Shown piece after piece: positions 18,516 through 29,800 of a stretch of 64,000 bases of DNA. A program made the position numbers and the translations under genes. Numbering within the stretch: position 1 is the stretch's first letter; each line of letters begins with the position of its first letter. The DNA is from Idiomarina xiamenensis 10-D-4 (GTDB taxonomy: Bacteria > Pseudomonadota > Gammaproteobacteria > Enterobacterales > Alteromonadaceae), in NCBI RefSeq assembly GCF_000299895.1, contig NZ_AMRG01000001.1:62001-126000 (forward strand). The letters are read 5' to 3'. The notes beneath the pieces are model-generated. The model was not told the origin of the DNA and made no database searches. It worked only from the letters and a program-made list of their open reading frames with translations.

Positions 18516-19784
18516 ATGGATATTTTAACTTCTTATGGCGTGATCCTCATCGCGCTAGCGGCCATCTTTGGCTTTTTTATGGCGTGGGGTATCGGCGCTA
18601 ACGATGTCGCAAATGCGATGGGCACGTCGGTCGGCTCTAAAGCATTAACCATTAAACAAGCGATTTTTATCGCCATGATATTCGAGTTCGCCGGTGCTTA
18701 CTTAGCTGGCGGCGAAGTCACCGCGACTATCCGTAAAGGCATCATTGATTCGGCTTATTTTATTGATTCGCCTGATTTGCTGGTGTTCGGTATGATTGCC
18801 TCGTTGTTAGCGGCTGGTTTTTGGTTGCTGTTTGCCTCGTACTTGGGCTGGCCCGTGTCGACCACGCACTCTATCGTGGGTGCGATTGTCGGCTTTGCCG
18901 CGGTCGGTATCAGCGTTGATTCGGTATCATGGGGTAAAGTTGGCAGTATCGTGGGTAGCTGGATAGTGACCCCGGCGATATCGGGCTTCATCGCCTACTT
19001 GATCTTCATGAGCGCGCAAAAATTGATTTTTGACCGAGATAACCCATTAAAAATGGCACAACGCTATGTGCCCTTTTATATGGGTTTTGCAGGTCTGGTA
19101 CTGTCATTGGTTACCATCACCAAGGGCTTAAAGCACGTTGGTTTACATTTGACCTTGGTTGAAGGCTGGTTATGGTCGCTGGCGATTGCGGTGCTGGTAT
19201 TCTTTATTGGTAAAGCTGCCATTTCGCGCTTGAAGTTCGATCCCTCAGCCGACCGTAACATGCATTACACTAACGTCGAAAAAGTATTCGCGGTGTTGAT
19301 GGTGGTGACCGCCTGTTGTATGGCGTTCGCACATGGCTCTAACGACGTTGCCAATGCCATTGGCCCGGTGGCTGCTGTGGTCAGTGTGGTGTCCAGCGGT
19401 GGTGAAATTTCCAGCTCAGCAAAAATGGCTTGGTGGATCTTGCCGCTAGGGGGCGTTGGCATTGTCGCTGGTTTGGCTATTTTTGGGCATCGCGTGATTG
19501 CCACCATTGGTAAAGGTATTACCCATCTCACACCCAGCCGAGGTTTTGCCGCTGAGTTAGCCGCGGCATCGACGGTGGTGTTGGCATCGGGCACCGGGTT
19601 ACCTATCTCGACTACGCAAACTTTGGTGGGTGCGGTGTTAGGTGTGGGCATGGCACGTGGTATCGCCGCCCTCAACTTAGGCGTCGTGCGTAACATCGTG
19701 GTTTCTTGGGTAGTCACGCTACCGGCGGGCGCCATCATGTCGATCATCTTCTTTTATATCATCAAGGCGGCGTTTGGCGTGTAA
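18516..19784 (+). CDS. Inorganic phosphate transporter, PiT family
   Basis: A 422-residue polytopic inner-membrane protein with the duplicated PiT signature: GANDVANAMGTSVGSKAL near residue 27 and GSNDVANAIGPVAAVVSV near residue 271. The paired GWPVSTTHSIVGAIVG and GLPISTTQTLVGAVLG loops form the inverted-repeat core. Members carry phosphate as a metal-phosphate complex with protons or sodium. ATG 18516 is preferred to the adjacent TTG 18513. Paired with the DUF47 gene and closed by a strong terminator. Confidence 0.94.
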   Translation: MDILTSYGVILIALAAIFGFFMAWGIGANDVANAMGTSVGSKALTIKQAIFIAMIFEFAGAYLAGGEVTATIRKGIIDSAYFIDSPDLLVFGMIASLLAAGFWLLFASYLGWPVSTTHSIVGAIVGFAAVGISVDSVSWGKVGSIVGSWIVTPAISGFIAYLIFMSAQKLIFDRDNPLKMAQRYVPFYMGFAGLVLSLVTITKGLKHVGLHLTLVEGWLWSLAIAVLVFFIGKAAISRLKFDPSADRNMHYTNVEKVFAVLMVVTACCMAFAHGSNDVANAIGPVAAVVSVVSSGGEISSSAKMAWWILPLGGVGIVAGLAIFGHRVIATIGKGITHLTPSRGFAAELAAASTVVLASGTGLPISTTQTLVGAVLGVGMARGIAALNLGVVRNIVVSWVVTLPAGAIMSIIFFYIIKAAFGV

Positions 19785-19815
19785 GCGCTTGGCGTTATCA
19801 GCTAGCGATAGACTA

Positions 19816-19843
19816 AGCCCGGGCAGCGCCCGGGCTTTTTTTT
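19816..19843 (+). terminator. Rho-independent terminator after the PiT gene
   Basis: AGCCCGGGC-AGC-GCCCGGGCT stem followed by eight T residues, 32 bases after the PiT stop. Confidence 0.94.
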
Positions 19844-19910
19844 ATCTATCCGCCAAACTTTTTCTGCGGCATCATCGACTATAACGGCAAAATCACGAGG
19901 AACGTGTTTT

Positions 19911-20456
19911 GTGTTAGCAGCAAGCGATAGCAAATTAGTCAGCGCCGCCTTAGCCGGCAAAGCGCGCGCCTGGGACAAGCTAGTCAAGCGTTACGACGGC
20001 TTGGTTTATAACTATGCGTTACGCATGGTCTCCAACCCTGATGACGCCCGCGACATCATGCAGGACACCTTTATGGCGGTGTGCCGAAACTTGGCCGGTT
20101 GGCGCGGCGAAAGCCAATTTAAAAGCTGGTTAATGACTATTGCCCATCACCGCTGCGTCGAGTTTTATCGACGCCGGCGTGAGCAGCAGGGCTTGGATGA
20201 CAGCGAGGAGCCGCGTAGCGATTGTGATTGGCATCAGCCAGAGCAAGTATACAGCCAGCAACAACAGGGCCGCCGCTTAGTTGCGGCATTACAGCAAATA
20301 CCATTGGCGCAACGGCAAGTGTTAGAGATGAAGTTCTTTCAGCAGCTAACCTTAACCGACATAGCGCAGCGCACCGGCACATCGTTGAACACTGTAAAGT
20401 CTCGCTTATACAGCGGTGCTGATAAGTTAAAGCAGTTATTAGAGGGGGAGTCATGA
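19911..20456 (+). CDS. ECF-type RNA polymerase sigma factor, 181 aa
   Basis: A two-domain sigma-70 family protein. Region 2 includes NYALRMVSNPDDARDIMQDT and WRGESQFKSWLMTIAHHRCV; region 4 includes LPLAQRQ-type helix and TDIAQRTGTSLNTVKSRLYS. It lacks regions 1 and 3, so it belongs to the extracytoplasmic-function class. The start is GTG 19911, with ACGAGG about ten bases upstream. Its stop overlaps the next gene's ATG (ATGA), and that gene encodes a membrane-anchored protein with the layout of an anti-sigma factor. Target regulon unknown; autoregulation of the three-gene unit would be usual for the family. Confidence 0.9.
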   Translation: MLAASDSKLVSAALAGKARAWDKLVKRYDGLVYNYALRMVSNPDDARDIMQDTFMAVCRNLAGWRGESQFKSWLMTIAHHRCVEFYRRRREQQGLDDSEEPRSDCDWHQPEQVYSQQQQGRRLVAALQQIPLAQRQVLEMKFFQQLTLTDIAQRTGTSLNTVKSRLYSGADKLKQLLEGES

Positions 20457-21151
20457 ATAACTGGCAACAAGCATTTGAACGTTGGTTAGATGGCGAGTTA
20501 TCGGCTAGCGAGAGTGACCAACTGCAACGTGACTTAGAACAGCACGAGCCGGAGTTAGCAAAACTTATGCAGCAGTTCCAGCAACTGCAACAGGCAGCCG
20601 ATAGTTGGCAGCCAGAGCCGGTGCCGGCGTGGTCACCACGACAAAGCTACAGCGTGCCAGTCAAGCCGAGCGGAACGCGCTGGTGGCAGGGCACAGGGTT
20701 ATCAATGACGGCCTTGGCTTGTTCGTTACTGGCGGTCTGTTTAGTGTTGTTGAACGTGCAAGTGAGCGTGCAAGACCAGCAGTTACGCATTGCCTTCGGT
20801 GGTGCGATACAGGCTGAACAACTGCAACAGTTAGTCGATCAGCGGGTCGCCAGCTTGGCCGCCGAACAACAACAACACTTGCAGCAGCAGGTTGCTGATT
20901 TGCGTCAGGACATTCGTCAAGATATGCAAGACTCGACCACTCAGCTAGCCAGCTACGTCCTGGCGACAGGGCGGCAAGAGCGACGTGAAGACTTTGCTGA
21001 CTTAATTAAGTATGTGAACGAACAACGCGAAGATGATCAGGTGTTCTATGCCTATCAGTTGCGTCAGTTAAAAGAAACCATACCCGACCAGCCTATCGGC
21101 TACCAACCGCCACGTGATAATAAACAAAGCGCTACTGAACTTGAAGACTGA
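20453..21151 (+). CDS. Probable membrane anti-sigma factor, 232 aa
   Basis: The cytoplasmic N-terminus (residues 1-80) opens with WQQAFERWLDGELSASESDQ, resembling the short helical sigma-binding start of many anti-sigma factors. A single transmembrane helix lies at about residues 84-103, and a periplasmic Gln-rich coiled coil fills the remainder. No zinc-binding HxxxCxxC is seen, so it is not a ZAS-type anti-sigma. The ATGA overlap with the sigma gene implies coupled synthesis. The anti-sigma role is inferred from layout, not homology. Confidence 0.65.
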   Translation: MNNWQQAFERWLDGELSASESDQLQRDLEQHEPELAKLMQQFQQLQQAADSWQPEPVPAWSPRQSYSVPVKPSGTRWWQGTGLSMTALACSLLAVCLVLLNVQVSVQDQQLRIAFGGAIQAEQLQQLVDQRVASLAAEQQQHLQQQVADLRQDIRQDMQDSTTQLASYVLATGRQERREDFADLIKYVNEQREDDQVFYAYQLRQLKETIPDQPIGYQPPRDNKQSATELED

Positions 21152-21182
21152 CTTAGCGAACCGAGTTAGAGGAGTTGTGACC

Positions 21183-22142
21183 ATGAACAAACACTATTTA
21201 GCGATTAGCCTGGCAACCCTACTGAGTGGCTCTGTGGCGTTAGCTGACCAAGCCTCCGCCGCCGAACCGGCTGTGGCGGCATACAGCGAACTACGTAGTC
21301 AGTTGCATATTATGACTAACATCATGCGCACCGCATTTAGTCAAAACGAGGGTGAGGTGCGCCGGTTTGCCGACCTAAACTACAGCTATTTAGCCGGACA
21401 AGGTGTGGTTTATCGGGTGCGTCTACCGGGTGTCGGTTTTGGCGGTTTGAATGTGCCAGTTCCGCCGGTGCCACCCATCTCAAAAATCCGCGCCGACATC
21501 GATATTGATTTAGATTCGGCTGAGTTTGAAAGCATGATCGGCGAAGCCATGGCCTCGGCGCAAACGGCGATTGAAGGCATGCGTCGTAGCGGATTGTTCG
21601 ATGCGCGTATGAGTGATGAACAGCGGCAATTGCGTGAGCAAATTCGAGAACTATCCGACGATGCTCGTGACCTATCATGGGAATTACGCGAAGTCAGCCG
21701 GCAACAACGCGATTTAGCTTTTGAGTTGCGCCGCGCCAGTGAGCAAGATAAGGCGGCTAGACAGGCCGAGTTAGACGAGTTGCAGCAGCAACAACAACAA
21801 CTCGACCAGCAACTGCAAGCGAACGCGGAACAAATCAAGGCGTTAGAGCAAAAGAATCGTCAGCAAACCGCTGAACTGGTTAAACAACATCAGCAGCAAC
21901 AGCAGCAGCTGCTAGGCAGCTTTGAGCAAACCATGGGACAAGTATTATGTGACTATGGGGTAACTCTGCGAAGTCTACCAGACGATGAACAGATCAGTGT
22001 CATTGTGGATGGTCTGCGGCAGCCGGATTCGGGCGATAATTACGAGCGTGTATATATCGTGAGTAAGTCACAGTTAATGAATTGTCAGGGAAGAAGTGAC
22101 GCCAGTGATCTATTTAAGCAGGCACAAGCGTATAACTTTTAA
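21183..22142 (+). CDS. Exported coiled-coil protein of the sigma-factor operon, 319 aa
   Basis: Residues 1-28 are a signal peptide (LLSGSVALADQASA). The mature N-terminal part has the compact YLAGQGVVYRVRLPGVGFGG segment, and residues 135-250 form a long charged Gln-rich coiled coil (ELREVSRQQRDLAFELRRAS). The C-terminus returns to a globular region with a Cys pair (VLCDYGV and MNCQGR). ATG 21183 has GAGGAG upstream and sits 31 bases after the anti-sigma-like gene. It may be the envelope sensor or effector of the sigma system; this is position-based inference. A terminator follows. Confidence 0.7.
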   Translation: MNKHYLAISLATLLSGSVALADQASAAEPAVAAYSELRSQLHIMTNIMRTAFSQNEGEVRRFADLNYSYLAGQGVVYRVRLPGVGFGGLNVPVPPVPPISKIRADIDIDLDSAEFESMIGEAMASAQTAIEGMRRSGLFDARMSDEQRQLREQIRELSDDARDLSWELREVSRQQRDLAFELRRASEQDKAARQAELDELQQQQQQLDQQLQANAEQIKALEQKNRQQTAELVKQHQQQQQQLLGSFEQTMGQVLCDYGVTLRSLPDDEQISVIVDGLRQPDSGDNYERVYIVSKSQLMNCQGRSDASDLFKQAQAYNF

Positions 22143-22197
22143 CCTGTTATTCAGAGCGGTTGTCAACAGGTGAGATGCTCCCTGAGTACAAGTATTC

Positions 22198-22223
22198 GCC
22201 CGGGTTTTTACCCGGGCTTTTTT
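22198..22223 (+). terminator. Rho-independent terminator of the sigma-factor operon
   Basis: GCCCGGG-TTTTTA-CCCGGGC stem followed by six T residues, 55 bases after the last gene's stop. Confidence 0.92.
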
Positions 22224-22349
22224 GTGCGCTTGGGCTTCATGGCAAAATCAAGTAAACTGTAGCCGCCGCGAGCCACCCGCTTCTCAAGCGGGTTCTCAAG
22301 TCACCACCCCAGTCGAATAAATGAGCTAATCAGTTAGGTAAGAACCCGC

Positions 22350-23384
22350 ATGCAAGTCAGTGATTTCAACTTTGAACTGCCCGATGAATTGATCGCCCGT
22401 TATCCACAAGCCGAGCGTAGTGCTAGCCGTTTATTGCACTTACAACGCGCTGATGGGCAAGTGAATCATCGCCACTTCAAAGACATTATCGACTGTTTAA
22501 ACGCGGGTGACCTACTGGTGTTTAACGACACTCGCGTGATCCCGGCCAGACTATTGGGACAAAAACGCAGTGGTGGCAAAGTCGAGGTATTGGTGGAGCG
22601 CTTGCTTGACGAGCACCGGGTGTTGGCTCATGTGCGCAGCAACCGAGCACCCAAAGAGGGGCAGTTATTGTGGCTTGAAGATGCTGTTGAAGTAGAAATG
22701 CTGGCGCGCCACGAGACTTTGTTCGAGTTACGCTTTAATCATCCTAAGCCGGTACTTGAGGTATTAGAACAGTACGGCCACATGCCTTTGCCGCCTTATA
22801 TTGACCGCCCTGACGAGCATAGCGACCGTGAGCGCTACCAAACCGTCTATAACCGTAAACCCGGTGCGGTGGCGGCACCGACCGCAGGCTTGCACTTTGA
22901 CGATAATATTCTACAGCAACTCCGCCAGAAGGGCGTTAACTTTGCTTATGTGACGTTGCACGTCGGCGCGGGCACCTTTCAACCGGTGCGCGTAGATAGC
23001 ATTGAGCAACATCAGATGCATAGCGAATATGCCGAAGTACCGGCGGAAACGGTGGCGGCGATCAACGCTACCCGTGCTAACGGTGGTCGCGTAGTCGCGG
23101 TGGGAACCACCTCGGTGCGTTCGCTGGAATCGGCAGCGAAAGATGCCGCTGCGAAAGGGCAAGCGTTACAACCCTATTTTGCTGACACCGATATTTTCAT
23201 TTATCCCGGCTATGAGTTTGCCGTGGTGGATGCCATGATCACTAACTTCCATCTGCCCGAATCCACCCTGATCATGTTGGTTTCGGCGTTTGCTGGCTAC
23301 GATGCGGTAATGGCGGCCTATGCCGAAGCGGTGCGTGAACGCTACCGCTTCTTCAGTTATGGCGACGCCATGTTTATCGGTTAA
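22350..23384 (+). CDS. queA: tRNA preQ1(34) S-adenosylmethionine ribosyltransferase-isomerase
   Basis: QueA transfers and isomerises the ribosyl group of S-adenosylmethionine onto preQ1 at tRNA position 34, giving epoxyqueuosine. The N-terminus [20 protein letters not shown], the [18 protein letters not shown] block, [19 protein letters not shown] and the C-terminal [20 protein letters not shown] are textbook family segments. Length is 344 residues. The usual partner tgt lies just downstream but is separated by one gene on the opposite strand, so the two do not share a simple operon. Confidence 0.97.
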   Translation: MQVSDFNFELPDELIARYPQAERSASRLLHLQRADGQVNHRHFKDIIDCLNAGDLLVFNDTRVIPARLLGQKRSGGKVEVLVERLLDEHRVLAHVRSNRAPKEGQLLWLEDAVEVEMLARHETLFELRFNHPKPVLEVLEQYGHMPLPPYIDRPDEHSDRERYQTVYNRKPGAVAAPTAGLHFDDNILQQLRQKGVNFAYVTLHVGAGTFQPVRVDSIEQHQMHSEYAEVPAETVAAINATRANGGRVVAVGTTSVRSLESAAKDAAAKGQALQPYFADTDIFIYPGYEFAVVDAMITNFHLPESTLIMLVSAFAGYDAVMAAYAEAVRERYRFFSYGDAMFIG

Positions 23385-23394
23385 TCCGCTGAAC

Positions 23395-24336
23395 TTACGG
23401 GCGCAAATCGTCGGCGTGACGAAAGGCCTGCTGATATTCCTTCTCTAATTGTCCGACAATCTCAGCGATGGGCGCGGTTTGCTTGATGCTACCGACGCCT
23501 TGACCGGCTGACCAAATGTTCTTCCAAGCCTTGGCTTCGTCTTGCAGGTCTTTAAGTTTGCCGCCAAATGGCTTCAGTGCAAGCGCCTTCGGGTCTAATC
23601 CGGCTTGCGCCAGACTAGGGGCCATAAAGTTGGCACCGACGCCGCTAACGGCTGATGTGTAAACAATATCGCTACTGCTGGTCTCGGTAACCATTTGCTT
23701 ATATTCCGGTGCGGCCCAGCTTTCGTTGGCGACGATAAAACGCGTGCCTAAATAAGCTAAGTCTGCGCCCAACAGTTGTGCCGCCAAAATCTGTTCGCCT
23801 TGCGAGATGGCACCGGCTAATAACAATGTGCCGTCAAAAAAGCTGCGGATTTCTTTAACTAAGGCAAACGGATTGATAACGCCAGCGTGACCACCGGCGC
23901 CACCGGCTACCGCAATGATACCGTCGACCCCAGCGGCAGCGGCTTTTTGCGCATGGCGGAGCATGGCAATATCATGAAACACCACACCGCCCCAGGCTTG
24001 CACGCGTTTGATCACCGCTTCGTTAATGCCTAGCGAGGTAATCACCAACGGCGCTTGGTATTTTTCAAGCAGGGCAAGGTCTTCTTCCAAGCGTGTATTG
24101 CTTTCGTGCATGATCAGGTTCACGCCCCAAGGCGCGTGGCTGTCATCTAACTTGTCGTGAAATAACTGCAGCGCTTGTTCAAACTGCTCGCTCGTGCGAA
24201 AGTTCAATGCCGGTAGGGTACCGATGACACCGCTGCGACAGCCCTCGATAACTAGCTCCGGTGATGACACCAAGAACATCGGTGCAGCGACCACGGGTAA
24301 ACGTAAGCGTCCACGAAAACTCTCTGGCAAAGCCAT
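23395..24336 (-). CDS. NPD-family flavin-dependent monooxygenase
   Basis: A TIM-barrel flavoprotein of the 2-nitropropane dioxygenase / nitronate monooxygenase family, 313 residues. The N-terminal PVVAAPMFLVSSPELVIEGC, the FMN phosphate-binding GGAGGHAG near residue 145, and LLGADLAYLGTRFIVANES are characteristic. Substrates may be nitronates or propionate 3-nitronate, but family members are also annotated as enoyl reductases, so specificity is open. It is inserted on the opposite strand between queA and tgt and ends 10 bases from queA. Confidence 0.85.
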   Translation of the reverse strand: MALPESFRGRLRLPVVAAPMFLVSSPELVIEGCRSGVIGTLPALNFRTSEQFEQALQLFHDKLDDSHAPWGVNLIMHESNTRLEEDLALLEKYQAPLVITSLGINEAVIKRVQAWGGVVFHDIAMLRHAQKAAAAGVDGIIAVAGGAGGHAGVINPFALVKEIRSFFDGTLLLAGAISQGEQILAAQLLGADLAYLGTRFIVANESWAAPEYKQMVTETSSSDIVYTSAVSGVGANFMAPSLAQAGLDPKALALKPFGGKLKDLQDEAKAWKNIWSAGQGVGSIKQTAPIAEIVGQLEKEYQQAFRHADDLRP

Positions 24337-24469
24337 AATCTTTTCCTTTTAACGATGTGATTTGGCGCCGTCTGCTGATTCGGCGACAAGTGGCGATAGC
24401 CTCATGCTACCCTTTCGCGACTGCTCTGACCAGTCCTGTCAATTGATCGCAGTCAGCCTCGTCTGACAA

Positions 24470-24478
24470 TGCTATACT
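24470..24478 (+). promoter_or_regulatory. Extended -10 promoter element upstream of tgt
   Basis: TGCTATACT matches the extended -10 form TGnTATAAT with one change. No good -35 lies at standard spacing, as is usual for extended -10 promoters. It is 75 bases upstream of the tgt ATG. Confidence 0.5.
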
Positions 24479-24526
24479 GCGCGCCAAATCGGACTGTTTT
24501 TCCGTCTTTTAACCCGAGTTGCATAA

Positions 24527-25669
<1,143 letters not shown>

Positions 25670-25696
25670 TGGTTAGGCTGATGCCGTTGGCGAAGA

Positions 25697-25724
25697 GCAG
25701 CTTGAGCGTTAGCGCTTAGGCTGC
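25697..25724. terminator. Hairpin between convergent tgt and marC
   Basis: GCAGCTTGAGCG-TTAG-CGCTTAGGCTGC forms an imperfect stem overlapping the marC stop codon. There is no T run, so it is a weak candidate shared terminator. Confidence 0.4.
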
Positions 25725-26354
25725 ATTCGCTGCACGTAGAATGTCGACCAGATAAGGCTTAATGCCGGCGAAAAAGAACTCCACGGCAATCAGCATGACG
25801 ATTAAGCCCATCAGCCGCATCAAAATTTTACTGCCGCTACGGCCCAGCTTTGCCAGCATTTGCTTACCAAACGACAAGATCACTGCGGTCAGCGCACAGA
25901 CCACAATAATCGCCGCCATCAAGCTAATAGTGTTAGTTGTTTGCGGGCTTTCCTGCATGATCAAAATCACCATAGTGATGGCGCCGGGACCGGCAATCAT
26001 GGGAATACCCAGCGGCGTTACTGCGGCGTCAGAGCCAAAGTCACTATCGCTTTCACCGTCAACCCGTTTGGGCACTGTGCGGCCACGTAACATCTCAAAG
26101 CCCATAATAAAAAACAGCACGCCGCCAGCCACGCGTAAGCCGTTCACCGATATCGAGAAAAAGCTAAAGATGGCATTACCAATCAGGGCAAACACGCATA
26201 GCGCAATCGCCGCCGTCACCGCCGCGCGCATGGCTACCCAGCGCGCTGCCTTAGGCGTTAGGGTATCGGTCAAGGCAATGTAAATCGGAATCGCTGCAAT
26301 CGGATTGATCATGGTAAACAGCGAGGTAAATTGAAATAAAAACAGATCTAACAT
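25716..26354 (-). CDS. MarC family integral membrane protein, 212 aa
   Basis: Six predicted hydrophobic segments spread over the whole protein, with the family start LFLFQFTSLFTMINPIAAIP and the conserved TPLGIPMIAGPGAITMVILI block. Despite the name, MarC proteins are not shown to give multiple antibiotic resistance, and no substrate is known. The ATG at 26354 is preceded by AAGGAC. It is convergent with tgt, and the next gene upstream runs divergently. Confidence 0.88.
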   Translation of the reverse strand: MLDLFLFQFTSLFTMINPIAAIPIYIALTDTLTPKAARWVAMRAAVTAAIALCVFALIGNAIFSFFSISVNGLRVAGGVLFFIMGFEMLRGRTVPKRVDGESDSDFGSDAAVTPLGIPMIAGPGAITMVILIMQESPQTTNTISLMAAIIVVCALTAVILSFGKQMLAKLGRSGSKILMRLMGLIVMLIAVEFFFAGIKPYLVDILRAANAA

Positions 26355-26473
26355 GTCCTTGTCCTGACGGTGTCACAAAACTAGTCGATAGTACTGGCTA
26401 TTAAGCCGTGAACACCATAGAGTGTAAAGAGGCTGGTGAGAAGAAAGATAAATAAATCCGAAGGAGAGCCTAA

Positions 26474-26827
26474 ATGTCTGTAGCAAAAGATCAAATTGAA
26501 GTCGTTATCCCACCAAGTTTTGCGCTGGAATACCCCGACGGTAAACTGGTGGCTTATAGCGGTACGATCAAATTTACCAATCATGCCGATAAAGACGCAC
26601 ATGTCCATGTGCAAGGCTACAATGAGTCTCATAACGTTGATCGTTTAGTACATCGTGTTGGCCCAAACGATAGCGTAGTGATTGCGGCTAGCGAATTTGC
26701 CGAAGATAAAGAGTCACGCGAGTACAACTTTGTCGTTCACGGTATTGATGACGATAGCGGCTATCAAGAGGGCATGAAGCCGGTTGGCGAGCCCGATGCG
26801 CGTGGTGATTTAGGCGTTAAAGTTTAA
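26474..26827 (+). CDS. Unknown acidic 117-aa protein
   Basis: A small, soluble, acidic protein with no signal peptide. Beta-strand-like stretches dominate (IEVVIPPSFALEYPDGKLVA, GTIKFTN, HVHVQGYN, VVIAASEF), compatible with a small beta sandwich. GAAGGAGAG lies just upstream of the ATG, giving a strong ribosome site, so high expression is plausible. Its stop overlaps that of the convergent kinase gene. Family not recognised. Confidence 0.65.
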   Translation: MSVAKDQIEVVIPPSFALEYPDGKLVAYSGTIKFTNHADKDAHVHVQGYNESHNVDRLVHRVGPNDSVVIAASEFAEDKESREYNFVVHGIDDDSGYQEGMKPVGEPDARGDLGVKV

Positions 26828-29800
26828 TTTAGCAACTCATTTAAGGTGGCAGGGCTATAGCCTTGCCCCTTAATTTCTACTTGTGGTGGCTGCCTCAACC
26901 ATTGCTGAAAAATGGCCTCTAATTGTTTATCATCTGGCCGCTCTTGCATGATTTTCTTATGCATAAAACGAAGTAAATCGAACATGATTATACCGTCGAC
27001 ATTGGTACTTTGAATTTGTGCTCGATAATGCTGTATTGCATCTTCATATGCATCAATCGAAGCTTGAGAGGGACTTACTACATACTGACTTAAACCTGCT
27101 AACGCGTAAGCACCTTGTGGCAAAATGCTTGCAGCTCGAGCAGATGCATTGGACATCGATACCCGATGCTGCATACGACGATTAATTTGCGGCCTTTGCG
27201 ATGAATTTAAATAGAATTCAATAGCACTTACGCTAATAAAAAGGCTATTAGCAATATTTGGATTATTTAGCTCGTCTTCACTCACCAGTTGTAGCGCCAT
27301 ATCGGGTAATTCAAAATGCTGCTGTTGGCATTGCGCGAGCATAAAATTGCCGACTACCCCTAATAAGTAGAAATGATTAGAAATGTTGTCGTCGGTACGC
27401 TCCTCTATTCGCTTAGCTAAACGTGTTTGATGTATAGCGATTTGCTGCTGCACTTGCTTTAAAGCCGCTTGGCTACTATCCAAATAAATGCCGCGGTAAA
27501 TTAATGGAGATAGAATAGCCTGTATCGGAAAGAGCGACTCAGGATTTAGCGCCTTAGCTTTCTCGTAGGCGCTTAAAGATGTTTTATAATGAACGTCTGA
27601 ACTGATGCCCATTAAATTATCAAACTTAGCTAGCTCGTCATGAACAGCGCCCTTGAAATACCAGGCTGCCCATGAATCTGGTGTGAAAGTTAAACCGATA
27701 TCAATGGTTTGTTGTGCGACATGAAGCAAGTCAAGTGCCATAGAATGTGAGAGGTATGACGAGGCGCGCGTTAGAAAATTTGCGTAATTCAAATAAAGTC
27801 CGCTACGCTCTGGATGACTATTTATGGCTGACTCAAACCAGTACCGAGTTCGCTCCAAGTAATGCGAGGCGAGTTCCGTATCTCCGTTAGTTTTTAATTC
27901 ACTAATAGCCAGTGATTGATAAACGACGGCGTTGTTGTAGTAGAAATAAATGTCCTGCTGATGCTTCGGTACATCGGCAGCGACAGCTCGAAAGCGCGCG
28001 ACTAAACTCTCAAGTGGTAACCCATCGCGTTCAAACTGTCTGATTAAATCCCTTAACATACTCAATAGCTGCAAGCGTATGTTGTCACGCTGGCTCGAGT
28101 CGTGTACTGACAATCGATAAGCTTTTTCTGCTTGCGATAAGGCTAAGGCAAATAAGCTCAGAGTTGATTCTGATTGAATATTTTTAAGCTGTGCTTTAAT
28201 GGTAACCAGTTGTGATTTGGCTGCCCATAGCTCGGGTTTTGTAGCGCGCTGCTCTGATGCTTGTTGCACCAAATGCTCAACGGCTTGTATATAAGGTGTT
28301 ACATCACCCGACATTTTTAAAAACCAAGCGGCTAAGTTAGTTGTCAGCGAGGCATGCTCTAAGTACACGCTAGTATAGTTCGGAGCGACGTTTTCTAATG
28401 CTTGGTAATGCTCCTTAGCTGCCTCATAGAATTTGTTAATATTGTCAATATCGTCGACGTTACTGGCAATAATCGCTCGCTGATAATCCAGCGTTGCGGC
28501 TAAGCGTTCGGCTTCGTAAAACCAGGTGGGAATGTCGCGAGCTTGCTGCAAAATACTGTCGGCAGCGTTCAAGTCATCGTTTAAATAGGCTGCTACGGCT
28601 CTTAAATAACTTCTCGGTATACTCTCACTTTGTGAACCCTCACTCATTCGCTGTAGCAGGCTTAGTGCAGGTTGTTGATGCTCATCTTGTAGTTGTTGGA
28701 GATACCTCTCACGCTCACTGGGGTTTTGTATGCTAGCGGCAAACTGCTGGCCTTGCTGATACAGCTCGCTATGCGTTAAGGCTAAATACAGGGCGGCATT
28801 GGGGTTCTGATAGTCCGATTGCCACGCTTGTTGTAAGGCGTGATAAGCATCGTTAAAACGACCCAAGCTATAAAAGGTACGGCCTGCGGCATACCAAGCT
28901 GGGCCGGCAAAGAAATCACTGTCGTTGACTGCTTGTGCGGCAAACTGTTCGGCGCGTCGGCTGAGTTGGCGCATATCGTCTTCAATATAAGTCATCGGGC
29001 TCATACGAATAAAACGTACTTCAGCTTCGATGTTTTTGACTTGCTCGGTGAAGCGCTGCAAACGCAATTCACGTACCCCGACTTGTTGCTGGTAATAGGC
29101 GAACAACACCAGCGCAGCGATTAACACCAAACTCAAACCGGTGATCATCACGCCCGCCGCGGGTGAACGACGGTACCATTTGGCAATACGATAAGCGGGG
29201 CTACGGATCAACGACACCGGCTGATGGTTGAGCCAGCGTTGCAAATCGTCTGCTAGCTGCTGTGCACTTTGGTAGCGTTTAGTGGGATCGCGTTGCAAAC
29301 AATGCATCACCACTTGGGCCAAATCGTCGGGCAACTTAGGGCAAAGTTGTTGCAGTGGAATAATGTTGTCTTGGGATAATTCGGCGCGCGCCACGGTAGT
29401 GCGGCGACTTGCCAATACCGGCTCACCACTCAATAAGAAATAGAGCGTAGCGCCCAGACTATAAACATCGGCGGCAGGGGTGATTTGTTGCGGGTCCAGT
29501 TTGGCTTGCTCCGGTGCCATATAAAACAGGCTACCCTGGCCGGCATGCACGCCGAGTGTGGCGTTACTAATATCGCTAGCAATACCAAAGTCCAATAATA
29601 CCGCTTTAACACCTTGCTGGTTATCGGTGGTTAATGCGATGTTGGCCGGTTTGATGTCGCGGTGGATAACGCCCTGTTGATGCACTGCGGCAACACCGGC
29701 GGCCACTTGCTGAATGGCTTCAACCAATTGCCGTGTGGTTAACAACGTGCGCCAATCGTTGAGTGTGGCGCCCGCCACATACTGCATGACCATGTATAAT

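Noticed and set aside
19265-19747. 160-codon minus-strand frame within the PiT gene
   Set aside because: Antisense shadow of a clear phosphate transporter gene; composition is low-complexity Ala/Thr/Pro as expected for a shadow.
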